From: Pseudomonas yamanorum
GTDB taxonomy: Bacteria > Pseudomonadota > Gammaproteobacteria > Pseudomonadales > Pseudomonadaceae
NCBI RefSeq assembly: GCF_900105735.1
Contig: NZ_LT629793.1
Coordinates: forward strand, 4,526,001 to 4,590,000
Direction of reading: 5' to 3'
Length of the DNA stretch: 64,000 nucleotides
Part shown: one piece after another, positions 48,363 to 59,499 of the stretch
Position numbering within the stretch: the stretch's first letter is position 1
Layout: each line of letters starts with the position of its first letter
Position numbers and translations under genes: made by a program
The notes under the pieces: generated by a model
What the model was told of the DNA's origin: nothing
Seen by the model: only the letters and a program-made list of their open reading frames with translations
The model's database searches: none

Positions 48363-48384
48363 GGCTCAATCCTTGGCTCAATGT

Positions 48385-48939
48385 TTACTGCGCGGCAGGG
48401 CATTCACTCGGTGACTTGTCGGCGGCCTGGCTGAGCAATGCGGCAAACCGTTTGACGTTGTTTTGCTGAGCGATCACCAAGTCATCAATGGTTGGGCCGG
48501 ATGGCGACTGCACCACCGTGCGACACGTAAGCGGCGTGCGTTCGTCTGTGCCCGTCTGGCGAAGTCGCCATTTGACGTCGAGCAGCGCGTACCGCCCCGG
48601 AATCGAGTCAAAGCGCTGTACTTCAATGCGCACCGCCAGGTTTTTCCGGTTGCTGGCGAGTTGATCCACCAGCGCGCTGCGCAGCTCATCCACCAGGCTG
48701 GCGGCCCACCATTGCGTCTCAAGAATCGCGACGCCGCTGTCGCCCTGGCGGATGACAATCTGCGGCCGGTCGACCTGGGGCGGGACCGTGATGCTTTCAA
48801 TGCGGATCTCACCACCGGCGGCCAGTGACGCAGTGCTGCGATGGACCGGCGTCAGGGTGTGAAATTGAATCGGCTCACTGCGGCACGCCGCCAGCAGCAG
48901 CAACCCGGCGAGCAATGTGATCTTCAGTGGGAAAGCCAT
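48385..48939 (-). CDS. pqiC: PqiC-family lipoprotein
   Basis: A 184-residue lipoprotein (lipobox LLAAC, Cys about 19) with the PqiC/YmbA fold; in E. coli PqiC sits at the outer membrane at the end of the PqiB tube. Conserved parts include IRIESITVPPQVDRPQIVIR and WWAASLVDELRSALVDQL. The ATG at 48939 has GGAG eight bases upstream and gives a normal signal peptide; an ATG at 48960 overlapping the pqiB stop as ATGA is an alternative. Confidence 0.9.
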   Translation of the reverse strand: MAFPLKITLLAGLLLLAACRSEPIQFHTLTPVHRSTASLAAGGEIRIESITVPPQVDRPQIVIRQGDSGVAILETQWWAASLVDELRSALVDQLASNRKNLAVRIEVQRFDSIPGRYALLDVKWRLRQTGTDERTPLTCRTVVQSPSGPTIDDLVIAQQNNVKRFAALLSQAADKSPSECPAAQ

Positions 48940-48956
48940 GGTGGTTGCTCCAGTGG

Positions 48957-50612
48957 TCATTTGCGCGGTGGCCCTTGCAGGTCCGATGGCGCAGCGTTGT
49001 CGGGGCGACCGCGAATCAGTGATTCGGGATGGCGTGCCAGGTAGTCTGAGAGCTCTCGCAGGGAGCGCGACATGCGGCTTAGTTCGTCCAGGGTCTGGGT
49101 CAACTGTTCCCGCTGTGGCGAATCTTCGGCCAGGGTCGAACTGGCTGACTGCAAGGTTTTACTCACGTCGGCCAGGGTGTTCTGCACGCCCGGCAATGTC
49201 TTGGCGTTGAACTGGCCGAGACCTTTGCGCAGTTCCACCAGGCTGCCGTCCAGGTTGCCGGCAATCCGCTCGATCGGCAGCTGGTTGATCTTGTTGACGA
49301 TGCCTTCGAGTTTTTCCTGCAGTTGTTCCAGATTGCCGGGGATGGTCGGGATGCTGACGGGGCGCAGGTTCGGGTCGAACACGACTTTGTCGGCCTTGGG
49401 GAAGAAGTCCAGGGCGATGTACAGCTGGCCGGTGAGCAGGTTGCCGCTGCGAGCCTGGGCCCGTAGGCCGTGTTCAATGAAGCTGCCTATCAGGCGTACA
49501 CCGCCGGCCTCATCGTTAGGGTCATGCTTCAGGACCGTGAGCATTTTGGTGTTGGCTTCGCCGAGGCGTTGCGGGTAAATCACGATGCCGACGTTCACCG
49601 GGAAGCTACGTTTTTTCTCGTCGAAATCCAGGTTGATCGATACCACTTTGCCAAACTCGATACCCAGGAATTCCACCGGCGCACCGACGGTGAGCCCGCG
49701 CAAGGCTTGATCGAAACGCAAGATCAGGTATTGCCCCTTGCCATTGGGCGGTGCCAGCGCGGTTTGCTGGTCGGCGAACAGTTCATAGGAATGCTCCTCA
49801 CTGGCCGGCTTGTCGTCGGGGCTGTAGGGCGGAGCCAGGAAAGCGATGCCGCCCACCAGCATGGACGACAAGGATTCGGTCTTCAGCGCAAACCCGTTGG
49901 CGCCGACACTCACATCAATCCCGCTGGCGTTCCAGAATCGGGTGTTCTCGGTGACGTAGGCATCATTCGGTGCATGCACGAACACGTCGATGTTCACGCC
50001 TTTTCCATCGGCGTCCAAGGCATAGGCGACCACTTGGCCGACGGGGATTTTGCGGTAATAGACGGGGGAACCGATGTCCAGCGAACCCAAATCCTGGGTG
50101 TGCAAGGTGAAGCGTTTACCAGGCTCGCCATAGGTGATGGGCGGCGGGTTTTCCAGGCCGGTGAACCGGTTGGCGCGGGTATCGGACTGGCCGATATCGG
50201 CGCCGATGTAATCCCCGGAGAGCAGCGTGTCGATGCCGGAAACGCCGCCCGCGCCAATACGCGGGCGCACCACCCAGAATTGCGAGTCTTCCCGGGTGAA
50301 GCTTTCAGCCTGCTTGGACAGTTTGATCGTGGCGTTGACGCTTTTCTGGTCGTCGCTCAACTCCACGTCAGTCACCTGACCGATCACCACGTTGCGGTAT
50401 TTGACGTCGGTCTTGTTGGCGGTCAGGCCGCTGCCGGTCTTGAAGGTAATGGTAATGCTCGGCCCTTGCTGAAGGATGCTGTGCACCACCAGCGAAATGC
50501 CCACCAGCACCGCGACAATCGGCACGATCCACACCAGCGAGACGCTGAAGCGCCGCGTCTTGATCGCCGGCGAGCCTGGCGGCAGCGGTTTGTCAGGGGG
50601 TTGCGACGCCAT
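48957..50612 (-). CDS. pqiB: MCE-domain lipid transport protein PqiB
   Basis: A 551-residue protein anchored by one N-terminal helix (SLVWIVPIVAVLVGISLVV) with three consecutive MCE domains (ITFKTGSGLTANKTDVKYRN; FTLHTQDLGSLDIGSPVYYR; LRFDQALRGLTVGAPVEFLG) and a C-terminal coiled-coil. In E. coli, PqiB hexamers form a syringe-like tube across the periplasm for lipid movement. It overlaps the upstream PqiA gene by 20 bases. Confidence 0.95.
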   Translation of the reverse strand: MASQPPDKPLPPGSPAIKTRRFSVSLVWIVPIVAVLVGISLVVHSILQQGPSITITFKTGSGLTANKTDVKYRNVVIGQVTDVELSDDQKSVNATIKLSKQAESFTREDSQFWVVRPRIGAGGVSGIDTLLSGDYIGADIGQSDTRANRFTGLENPPPITYGEPGKRFTLHTQDLGSLDIGSPVYYRKIPVGQVVAYALDADGKGVNIDVFVHAPNDAYVTENTRFWNASGIDVSVGANGFALKTESLSSMLVGGIAFLAPPYSPDDKPASEEHSYELFADQQTALAPPNGKGQYLILRFDQALRGLTVGAPVEFLGIEFGKVVSINLDFDEKKRSFPVNVGIVIYPQRLGEANTKMLTVLKHDPNDEAGGVRLIGSFIEHGLRAQARSGNLLTGQLYIALDFFPKADKVVFDPNLRPVSIPTIPGNLEQLQEKLEGIVNKINQLPIERIAGNLDGSLVELRKGLGQFNAKTLPGVQNTLADVSKTLQSASSTLAEDSPQREQLTQTLDELSRMSRSLRELSDYLARHPESLIRGRPDNAAPSDLQGPPRK

Positions 50613-51237
50613 CCGGCATCTCCTCGTTGTGTGGGTTTTCCCAGATCAGGCGGGGGTCGAAACTCATGGCCGAGAGCATCGTGAACACCACCACCAGGCC
50701 AAAGAACAGAATGCCCAGGCGCGGCTCGATGGTGCCCAGGGCCTGGAACCGCACCAAGGCGGCTACCAGCGCCACCACGATCACATCCAGCATCGACCAG
50801 TAGCCGATCACTTCGACGAAGCGAAACAGCTTCGAGCGCTCCTTGCGTGCCCACTGGTTATTGCGTTGCACGGTAACCAGCAGCAACGTCAGCGCGACGA
50901 ACTTGATGCCCGGCACCGCGATGCTGGCGATGAAAATGATCAGGGCAATGTCCCAGGCGCCGTGCTGCCAGAACTCCAGCACGCCGCTCATGATGGTACT
51001 GTCGGCGCCGGAGCCGAGCATCGAGGTATTCATCACCGGCAGTAGATTGGCGGGCACATAAAACGCCAGCGCCGTCAGCATGTAGGCCCAGGTACGGGTC
51101 AACGAGTGGACCTTGCGCCGGTGCAGGGGCGCGCTGCAACGCTCGCATTCGTCGGGGTTGCCGCTGACGTCGCAGGCCTGGCCGCAGCTGTGGCACAGGC
51201 ACAGGTTCAGCTCGCTGGCGGTTGGTGGACGGCTCAT
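50593..51237 (-). CDS. pqiA: PqiA-domain membrane protein (second half)
   Basis: A 214-residue inner-membrane protein with an N-terminal zinc-ribbon (CHSCGQACD and CERCSAPLHRR) and four hydrophobic segments. In E. coli a single 417-residue PqiA holds two such units; here each unit is a separate gene. This is the C-terminal-like unit. Its ATG at 51237 overlaps the stop of the preceding PqiA gene as ATGA, so the two are made together and probably assemble as a complex with PqiB. Confidence 0.9.
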   Translation of the reverse strand: MSRPPTASELNLCLCHSCGQACDVSGNPDECERCSAPLHRRKVHSLTRTWAYMLTALAFYVPANLLPVMNTSMLGSGADSTIMSGVLEFWQHGAWDIALIIFIASIAVPGIKFVALTLLLVTVQRNNQWARKERSKLFRFVEVIGYWSMLDVIVVALVAALVRFQALGTIEPRLGILFFGLVVVFTMLSAMSFDPRLIWENPHNEEMPDGVATP

Positions 51238-51830
51238 AAAATGTCCCACAGATCGCGAATATCACGCCCGGCAATGCGGATCAGCAACAGGCTGAGGGCG
51301 GCCAGGGCAAACAGGCCGGTGCCGGGCAATACATCCAGCATGCCGGCGAGTTTGAACACCGCCACCATGGCACCCAGCAGGCAGACTTCGAGCATGCTCC
51401 AGGGCCGAAGCGCTTCGAGCCAGCGCATGCACAGCTTGAACGCCGGCGAGCGTTTGCCCTTCATCGCAAAGCCCAGCACCCACATCAGTAGCAGCAGTTG
51501 GAAGACCGGCGCGATGATGATGGAAATGGCCGCCACCAGCGCGATAAAAGTAATCGGCCCCTGAGCCAGCGCCACTACTGAGTCCCACAAGGTGGCGCTG
51601 CTATTCAGGCCCTGGAGGCTGATGCTCATCACCGGGTAGAAGTTGGCGAAGACCCACAGCACGGCGGCGGTCAGGGTCAGGGCCAAGCGTTGTTCCACCG
51701 ACAGCCCGTTGTAACGCTGGAGCACGCCTGCGCAGCGGGTGCAGAGGGTCTTCTGATGTTTGGCGAGCGTGACTTTTTCATACACGCAATCGCAGTGTTC
51801 GCAGATGATCAATGGGCTGAGGGTCGCCAT
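51234..51830 (-). CDS. pqiA: PqiA-domain membrane protein (first half)
   Basis: A 198-residue inner-membrane protein: zinc-ribbon cysteines (CEHCDCVYEK and LCTRCAGVL) then four hydrophobic segments with GLNSSATLWDSVVALAQGP and LEALRPWSMLEVCLLGAMVA, the PqiA hallmark region. It is the first gene of the pqi operon and corresponds to the N-terminal half of E. coli PqiA. I start at the ATG at 51830 (MATLSPLI). Confidence 0.9.
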   Translation of the reverse strand: MATLSPLIICEHCDCVYEKVTLAKHQKTLCTRCAGVLQRYNGLSVEQRLALTLTAAVLWVFANFYPVMSISLQGLNSSATLWDSVVALAQGPITFIALVAAISIIIAPVFQLLLLMWVLGFAMKGKRSPAFKLCMRWLEALRPWSMLEVCLLGAMVAVFKLAGMLDVLPGTGLFALAALSLLLIRIAGRDIRDLWDIL

Positions 51831-52009
51831 AAGTCCCACTCCATGCGCTATACGTTACGCGTTGTATGACTGGCGCCAGAGTAGCTTAGCAGTTGCCGGG
51901 TTTGACAGCCGTGCGCTCGCGAGCGCTTTCGGATCGGGTGCACGCTCGAACATACTGTGCGCCAGAATGCAGTACAAAAGAGTGTGCCTTTGAATTTGCA
52001 GGAATGCCC

Positions 52010-52654
52010 ATGAATATTCAGTCCCCCGCGCTGATCCGCGAAACCTTTCCGGTCGGTCCGTTGCAGTGCAACTGCACGATCATCGGCGACCCCGTCACCA
52101 AAAAAGCCATCGTCGTAGACCCGGGTGGCAACCACGAGTTGATCCTGGCGCGACTCGATGCGCTGGGCCTGAAAGTGGTCAGCATCATTCACACTCACGC
52201 CCATCTCGATCACTTTCTGGCTTCCGGGCAGTTGAAGGAGAAGACCGGTGCCACGTTGCACTTGCACAAGGAAGACCAGTTTCTGTGGGACAACCTGGAA
52301 ATGCAGTGCCAGATGTTCCGCGTGCCTTATACGCCAGTGCCGTCGCCGGATCGTTGGCTGGAGGATGAAGAAGAGCTGGCCTGTGGTTGCGGGGTGGCCT
52401 TGCACACACCTGGACACACACCGGGCTCGATGAGTTTCTGGTTTGCCGATGCGAAGTTGTTGATTGCCGGTGACACCCTGTTTCGACGTGGGGTAGGGCG
52501 TACCGATTTATGGGGCGGTGACCAAGCCACCATCGTGCGTTCGATCAAGCAACGGCTCTACACCCTGGATGAGGCGGCGGTTGTGGTGGCGGGGCATGGT
52601 CCGGATACACGCCTGGGAGATGAAATGCGTGAGAATCCATTCGTGCGGGCGTGA
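52010..52654 (+). CDS. Metallo-beta-lactamase-fold hydrolase (GloB-like)
   Basis: A 214-residue zinc hydrolase with the binuclear metal motif HTHAHLDH, TPGHTPGS, GDTLF and a C-terminal AGHGPDT. This small glyoxalase-II-like type is common in proteobacteria and may act on glutathione or other thioesters; the substrate is unproven. I start at ATG 52010 (MNIQSPAL), six bases after AGGA; an ATG two codons earlier is possible. Monocistronic. Confidence 0.88.
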   Translation: MNIQSPALIRETFPVGPLQCNCTIIGDPVTKKAIVVDPGGNHELILARLDALGLKVVSIIHTHAHLDHFLASGQLKEKTGATLHLHKEDQFLWDNLEMQCQMFRVPYTPVPSPDRWLEDEEELACGCGVALHTPGHTPGSMSFWFADAKLLIAGDTLFRRGVGRTDLWGGDQATIVRSIKQRLYTLDEAAVVVAGHGPDTRLGDEMRENPFVRA

Positions 52655-52872
52655 AGGGAAACTGGGGTAGTTTTTCGGATACCAAATGGCGACTATCGGA
52701 CGAACCTTATAGAAAAAATGACAATTACCGTTCAGCAAGTCTCTGCTAGGGTTTGAGTGCGGCCGGGCTTGTGTGGAGATGGAATTTTTACCGTTTGTCG
52801 TGTTCCAACCTCGGCACAGGTCCATTGCCAATGTCCTCTGCATCACAGAATGCAAAAGTAGGAGCTTCCTTC

Positions 52873-53643
52873 ATGTTCACTTCTCGTCGTCTGCTTGTTG
52901 TCGCTACCGCCGTAGCCCTGTTGTCGGGCTGCGCCTCACCTAATCCTTATGACGGCAGCCAGGCACAGGGCGGTGGCTCTTCTGGTGTGAGCAACACCGC
53001 CAAGTACGGTGGCCTGGGTGCCCTGGCGGGTGCACTGGCAGGTGCCGCCATCGACCACAACAACCGCGGCAAAGGTGCGCTGATCGGCGCTGCCGTCGCC
53101 GGTATCGGTGGTGCGGGTTACGGCTACTACGCCGACCAGCAGGAAAAGAAACTGCGCGCCAGCATGGCCAACACTGGTGTTGAGGTGCAGCGCCAGGGCG
53201 ATCAGATCAAGTTGATCATGCCGGGTAACATCACCTTCGCCACTAACTCGGACGCGATCTCCAGCAGCTTCTACACGCCGCTGAACAACCTGGCGAACTC
53301 CCTCAAGCAGTTCAACCAGAACACCATTCAGATCGTTGGCTACACCGACAGCACGGGCAGCCGTCAGCTCAACATGGACCTGTCCCAGCGCCGTGCGCAG
53401 AGCGTGGCTAATTACCTGACCTCCCAAGGTGTCAGCCCGACCAACCTGAGTGCTCGCGGTGCCGGCCCGGATAACCCGATCGCCAGCAACGCCGACGTCA
53501 ATGGCCGTGCCCAGAACCGTCGCGTAGAGGTCAACCTGGGCCCGATCCCTGGCCAGCAGTACGGTCAGCCAGGTGCCCAGCAGCAACAGGCGCCACAGCA
53601 GAACAACCAGTTCCAGGGCAACCCGTACCAGCAGTACCAGTAA
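52873..53643 (+). CDS. OmpA-family lipoprotein
   Basis: A 256-residue lipoprotein (lipobox LLSGC, Cys20) with a glycine-zipper region (GALAGALAGAAIDHN and IGAAVAGIGGAGYGYY), a C-terminal OmpA domain binding peptidoglycan (NTIQIVGYTDSTGSRQLN and LSQRRAQSVANYL) and a Gln/Asn-rich tail of about 25 residues. It resembles YiaD. AGGAG lies eight bases before the ATG. It likely ties the outer membrane to the cell wall. A terminator follows. Confidence 0.93.
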   Translation: MFTSRRLLVVATAVALLSGCASPNPYDGSQAQGGGSSGVSNTAKYGGLGALAGALAGAAIDHNNRGKGALIGAAVAGIGGAGYGYYADQQEKKLRASMANTGVEVQRQGDQIKLIMPGNITFATNSDAISSSFYTPLNNLANSLKQFNQNTIQIVGYTDSTGSRQLNMDLSQRRAQSVANYLTSQGVSPTNLSARGAGPDNPIASNADVNGRAQNRRVEVNLGPIPGQQYGQPGAQQQQAPQQNNQFQGNPYQQYQ

Positions 53644-53656
53644 CCGCCAGCCAATA

Positions 53657-53695
53657 AAAAGGGCGCCGTGCAGTCAATGCACGGCGCCCTTTTTT
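53657..53695. terminator. Bidirectional terminator between ompA-like gene and dolP
   Basis: AAAAAGGGCGCCGTGCA-GTCAA-TGCACGGCGCCCTTTTTT: a 12-bp GC stem with A-run and T-run at both ends, between two convergent genes. Confidence 0.95.
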
Positions 53696-53710
53696 GTGGC
53701 TGCCGATGAC

Positions 53711-55345
<1,635 letters not shown>

Positions 55346-55346
<1 letters not shown>

Positions 55347-57157
55347 CAGCGCGGGGTATCAGGCAGGCGCTGGATCTCGCCACCCACGAACTTGGCCCAT
55401 GGCATCTGGCGGTCGACACGCTGGTTGGCGCTGACGCCCAGGTTACCCGACAGGCCGTCAACACGAGTATCCGGCAGTGCCTTGAGTTGCCCCAGGCGCG
55501 GCGCCAGGCGGTAGGCATCCACACCCATCGCGTACAGACGACCGAGGCTGCCGTTGGCTTGTGGCCATTGGGCGGCAACCTGGTTGCGCAGCGGGTCGGT
55601 GGTGTTCAGGAGCCAAGGGGTTTCGCAGAACATCACGTTGGTCATGTCCAGGTACTGGTTCTTGTCGCCACTGGCGCTGAACACATGGGATGTCGCATAC
55701 ACCGGTACGTCGCCAGCGTATTGGAAGTTCAGGGTTGGCTTGATCTGCTGCGCCAGTTGCGGGGTCACGGCGAGGAAGATGAACTCGATGTCCTGGCGGC
55801 GCGACGGCTGGGCGGAAACATCCGAACCGACAGTGCTTTGCAGGCTCTTCGCACGGCCTTCGCTTTTGCGCAGCTGGAACAGGTCGGCGATCTGTTGGGC
55901 CAGGGCTACCGGCTGGTCAACGTACTCGACGCCCACCACGGTGCCGCCATTGGCTTCCCAATCCTGGCGGAAGGCTTTGTAGACACGTTCGCCCCATTCG
56001 CCTTTCGGCACCATGGCAGCGGCGCGGTGCAGGCCATCGGCGCGAGCACGACGGGACACTTCACGGGCCTCGTCTTCAGCGGCCAGGCCAAACTGGAACA
56101 GTTGCGCCGGGTTCTGCTCGGCTTCGCTGTAGTTCAGGGCCAGGGTGGTGATGGGCAATTGCGGGCGTGCGCTGAGTTGCTTGACCAGCGGTTTCTCCAG
56201 CGGGCCGACCACCAGTTGCACGCCGGCGGCCTGGGCCTTGGCATAGAAGTCGTCGATGGAGGTCAGGCGCGAGCTGTCGTAGAACTCGATCACCGGTGGC
56301 TTCTGCCCGGCTTGTTCAGCCTGGTAGTGTGCGGCCATGAAGCCTTCGCGCAGCGCTTTGGCGACGCCGGCCAGCGGACCTTCCTGCGGGAGCAGCAGGG
56401 CGATCTTGTTCAGCGGCTGGCTGGCCAGTTCCTTGAGCTTGGTCAATGGCTGCGGCAATTGCGAGGCTGCCGGATGGCCCGGGTTCTGGGCGCGCCAGGT
56501 GTCGATGGCTGCCTGCTGTTGCTCCAGAGTGCCGGCGCCCTTGACCGCTTGGGCCAGGCTGATCCAGCCGTCCAGCGTCGGGTTGCCGCTGGCTTGCAAC
56601 TGATCGGCAGGCAAGGCGGCAATCAGCGCCCAGATGGCTTCGTGGTTGCTGTTGTAGGCGTCGCCTGTCAGCAGCGGGGCCATGGCGACACGCTCACGAG
56701 CGGCGGCCAGGGTCTGGCCGTCGGCCTCATAGGCACGGGCATGCACGGTGCCGGTACGGATCTGCTGTTCAGGCGGCAGCTCCTTCAGGCTTTGCAGGCT
56801 CGGGTGGTTCAACGCCGTCAACGCGGCCTTGGGCTGGTTGCGGGCCATCGCCAGTTCGGCCGACAGGGTGCTGGCAAATACCTGCGCGGCCGGCTTCAGG
56901 ACGTCCAGTGGCACTTGGGCAAGAATCTGCGCCGAGCGTCCCGGATTGTTTTGGTGGAACGCCAGGTCTGCCGCACTCAAGCGCAGCAGCGCGGCTTTTT
57001 CCGGAGTATTGGCCGAAGCCGCCTGTTCGAGCAGTTGCTCGATGCTGGCATTCGGGGGCCGGGGTAGGTCGCCAAGGCTGGACGACGGCGAGCTGGCGCA
57101 AGCCGCCAACAGGGCAGCGAGGCAGAGGGCAGAGAACAGCCGCAGGCAAGCGATCAT
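55346..57157 (-). CDS. lpoA: Penicillin-binding protein activator LpoA
   Basis: A 603-residue outer-membrane lipoprotein (lipobox LLAAC) that stimulates PBP1A across the periplasm. The N-terminal half is TPR-like helical and the C-terminal half has a periplasmic-binding-protein-like fold (LNKIALLLPQEGPLAGVAKA and DDFYAKAQAAGVQLVVGPLE). I start at the ATG at 57157 (MIACLRLF); eight in-frame codons upstream are unlikely. It is the first gene of lpoA-yraN-diaA-dolP, divergent from rsmI. Confidence 0.93.
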
Positions 57158-57366
57158 GTAAGTGTTCCTGATACCGATCAAATTAGCGTGGAATTGTACC
57201 CAAGCACTGGCCGGGGCGCGATGTTACTGGCGTGAAACCGTCTATTTAGGTCGTGTAAATGTTGCAAGACCCTGCAGATGGCTGAAATGGAGCCTGCCCC
57301 GAGGGCATATATTCAAGGCGTCTACGCGCTACAATGCGGCTTTTGCCAATCATCGAGGTGTGCGCT

Positions 57367-58239
57367 TTGACTGCTCCAGGTCCTTTGAATTCCACTGCTG
57401 GCTCGCTTTTTGTCGTGGCGACGCCCATTGGCAACCTGGACGATATCAGTGCGCGGGCACTGAAAGTGCTGCGTGACGTAAAGCTGATCGCCGCCGAAGA
57501 CACTCGGCACTCCCAGCGGTTGATGCAACATTTTGGCATTCCGACCCCCCTGGCCGCGTGTCACGAACACAACGAACGTGAAGAAGGCAGTCGTTTTATC
57601 ACCCGTTTGTTGGCGGGTGATGACGTGGCGTTGATCTCGGATGCGGGTACGCCGCTGATTTCCGACCCTGGCTATCACCTGGTTCGCCAGGCACGGGCGG
57701 CTGGTATCAATGTAGTGCCTGTTCCGGGAGCGTGCGCGCTGATTGCTGCATTGTCTGCAGCCGGCTTGCCGTCGGATCGTTTTATCTTTGAAGGCTTCCT
57801 GCCGGCCAAGGCTGTTGGTCGCCGGGCGCGCCTGGAGTTGGTGAAGGAAGAACCACGCACGCTGATCTTCTACGAAGCCCCGCACCGCATCCTTGAATGC
57901 CTGCAGGACATGGAGCTGGTATTCGGCGGCGATCGCCTGGCCTTGCTGGCGCGGGAAATCACCAAGACCTTCGAAACCCTCAAAGGTCTACCGCTGGAAG
58001 AGCTGCGTGCGTTTGTTGAGGGCGACAGCAATCAGCAACGCGGGGAATGCGTAGTACTGGTAGCGGGCTGGTCGGCGCCGGAAAGTGAAGATGCGGTCGG
58101 CAGTGAGGCGATGCGCATTCTGGATCTGCTGCTTAAGGAAATGCCATTGAAGCGCGCGGCGGCCCTGGCTGCGGAAATTACCGGTGTGCGCAAGAACGTG
58201 CTGTATCAAGTCGCGCTGGATAAACAAAAGGGCGAATAG
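57367..58239 (+). CDS. rsmI: 16S rRNA 2'-O-ribose C1402 methyltransferase RsmI
   Basis: A 290-residue tetrapyrrole-methylase-fold enzyme that methylates the ribose of C1402 in 16S rRNA. The family motifs are VVATPIGNLDDISARAL, AAEDTRHS, ALISDAGTPLISDPGY and VPGACALIAALSAAGLP. I use the TTG at 57367 as start (LTAPGPLN read as Met), nine bases after GAGG; an upstream ATG at 57334 would add 11 residues before the family-typical N-terminus. Confidence 0.94.
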   Translation: MTAPGPLNSTAGSLFVVATPIGNLDDISARALKVLRDVKLIAAEDTRHSQRLMQHFGIPTPLAACHEHNEREEGSRFITRLLAGDDVALISDAGTPLISDPGYHLVRQARAAGINVVPVPGACALIAALSAAGLPSDRFIFEGFLPAKAVGRRARLELVKEEPRTLIFYEAPHRILECLQDMELVFGGDRLALLAREITKTFETLKGLPLEELRAFVEGDSNQQRGECVVLVAGWSAPESEDAVGSEAMRILDLLLKEMPLKRAAALAAEITGVRKNVLYQVALDKQKGE

Positions 58240-58334
58240 TTCCGGGCTCCAGCCTGCACTCCGTCTGAACATGATGGCATTAGTGTCTTTTAATACTTGT
58301 TCTAACGCCGTCGTGCCGTTAACCTTCGCGGCGG

Positions 58335-58690
58335 AGAGTCGATTGGACAGTCGCTGCCTTCTATGAAAATTAGAGGGGGGAGGAAAGTCCGGGCTCCATA
58401 GGGCGAAGTGCCAGGTAATGCCTGGGAGGCGTGAGCCTACGGAAAGTGCCACAGAAAATAACCGCCTAAGTACTTCGGTACCGGTAAGGGTGAAAAGGTG
58501 CGGTAAGAGCGCACCGCACGACTGGCAACAGTTCGTGGCTAGGTAAACCCCACTTGGAGCAAGACCAAATAGGGTCCCAAGGCGTGGCCCGCGCTGGGAC
58601 CGGGTAGGTTGCTAAAGATGTCCAGTGATGGCCATCGTAGACGAATGACTGTTCAAGACAGAACCCGGCTTATAGATCGACTCTCCACCT
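58335..58690 (+). ncRNA. rnpB: RNase P RNA (class A)
   Basis: The RNA component of the tRNA 5'-processing ribozyme. It begins AGAGTCGATTGGACAGTCGC (P1/P2), contains the universal GAGGAAAGTCCGGGCTCC near 58378 (CR-I), AGAGCGCACCGCACGACTGG, the P15 loop GGGACCGGGTAGG with CCAAATAGGGTCCC, the CR-V AGACAGAACCCGGCTTATAG near 58657 and ends GATCGACTCTCC pairing back to the 5' end. A T-run follows immediately and acts as terminator. Location between rsmI and mraZ is standard for Pseudomonas. Confidence 0.97.
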
Positions 58691-58939
58691 TTTTTCCTTC
58701 TGTCCGAATCTCGGGCAGGAATCTGGTAGTAACGCGAGAATCCCTCCCTGCTGAATCATCAGCAGATGCGTCTTCGTAATACCGAAAAAATCTTACTCTT
58801 AATAAATTACTTTAACTTTAAGCCCTAGCTCTTTGAGCTATTTGGCGTTGCTGAGTCAAAATCGCCGTCAAACTCTCGTTTCTCCTCCTTTTACCTTCCT
58901 AAATCTCCGTTCTGTAAGGCTTTTCCTTGAATCCGCGCC
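58691..58939. other. AT-rich spacer between rnpB and the mraZ promoter
   Basis: The stretch from the RNase P terminator to the mraZ promoter is clearly richer in A and T than its surroundings, especially 58780-58850. It holds a TGCTGA-ATCA-TCAGCA palindrome at about 58750-58766 and an AGCTC-TTTG-AGCT palindrome near 58828. No open frame on either strand looks like a gene. It could host a small RNA or an extra promoter. Confidence 0.55.
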
Positions 58940-59007
58940 TTGACGGTGTGGTGGGCGCATTCCTATAGTGTGCGCAAGTGGCGGAAAGTGGCACAAAGTG
59001 GGTTTTT
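58940..59007 (+). promoter_or_regulatory. Sigma-70 promoter and MraZ-box operator of the dcw cluster
   Basis: TTGACG at 58940-58945, 18-base spacer, TATAGT at 58964-58969. Three direct repeats follow with exact 10-base period: GTGGCGGAAA (58978), GTGGCACAAA (58988) and GTGGGTTTTT (58998). GTGG(G/C) repeats of this period are the known binding site of MraZ, so the operon should be autorepressed just downstream of the -10. Confidence 0.9.
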
Positions 59008-59043
59008 TGAACGTAAAACGCTAAAATTTGGAGAAACGCATCT

Positions 59044-59499
59044 GTGTTTCGCGGAGCTAACGCTATCAGTCTCGATGCAAAAGGCCGTCTCGCCATGCCG
59101 AGCCGGTATCGTGACGAGCTCATTTCGCGAAGTTCCGGGCAATTAATCATCACCATTGATGCCGTTGATCCTTGTTTGTGCGTGTACCCGCTCGACGAGT
59201 GGGAACTGATTGAAACCAAGTTGCGTGCACTGCCTTCACTGCGTGAAGAGAACCGCCGCCTGCAACGCTTGCTGATTGGTAATGCCGTCGACCTCGAACT
59301 CGATGGCAGTGGTCGTTTCCTGGTTCCACCGCGTTTGCGCGAATACGCCAAGTTGGACAAGCGCGCGATGCTGGTAGGCCAACTGAACAAGTTCCAATTG
59401 TGGGACGAAGATGCCTGGGATGCTGTTTCTGCAGCTGACCTGGCTGCTATTCAACAACCGGGCGCCATGCCTGATGAACTGCGTGATTTGATCCTGTGA
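59044..59499 (+). CDS. mraZ: Transcriptional regulator MraZ
   Basis: A 151-residue protein with two AbrB-like halves ([20 protein letters not shown] and [20 protein letters not shown]) that assembles into a ring and represses its own division/cell-wall operon by binding GTGGG repeats, which lie 37-66 bases upstream. Translation starts at GTG 59044. It overlaps rsmH by GTGA. Confidence 0.96.
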   Translation: MFRGANAISLDAKGRLAMPSRYRDELISRSSGQLIITIDAVDPCLCVYPLDEWELIETKLRALPSLREENRRLQRLLIGNAVDLELDGSGRFLVPPRLREYAKLDKRAMLVGQLNKFQLWDEDAWDAVSAADLAAIQQPGAMPDELRDLIL

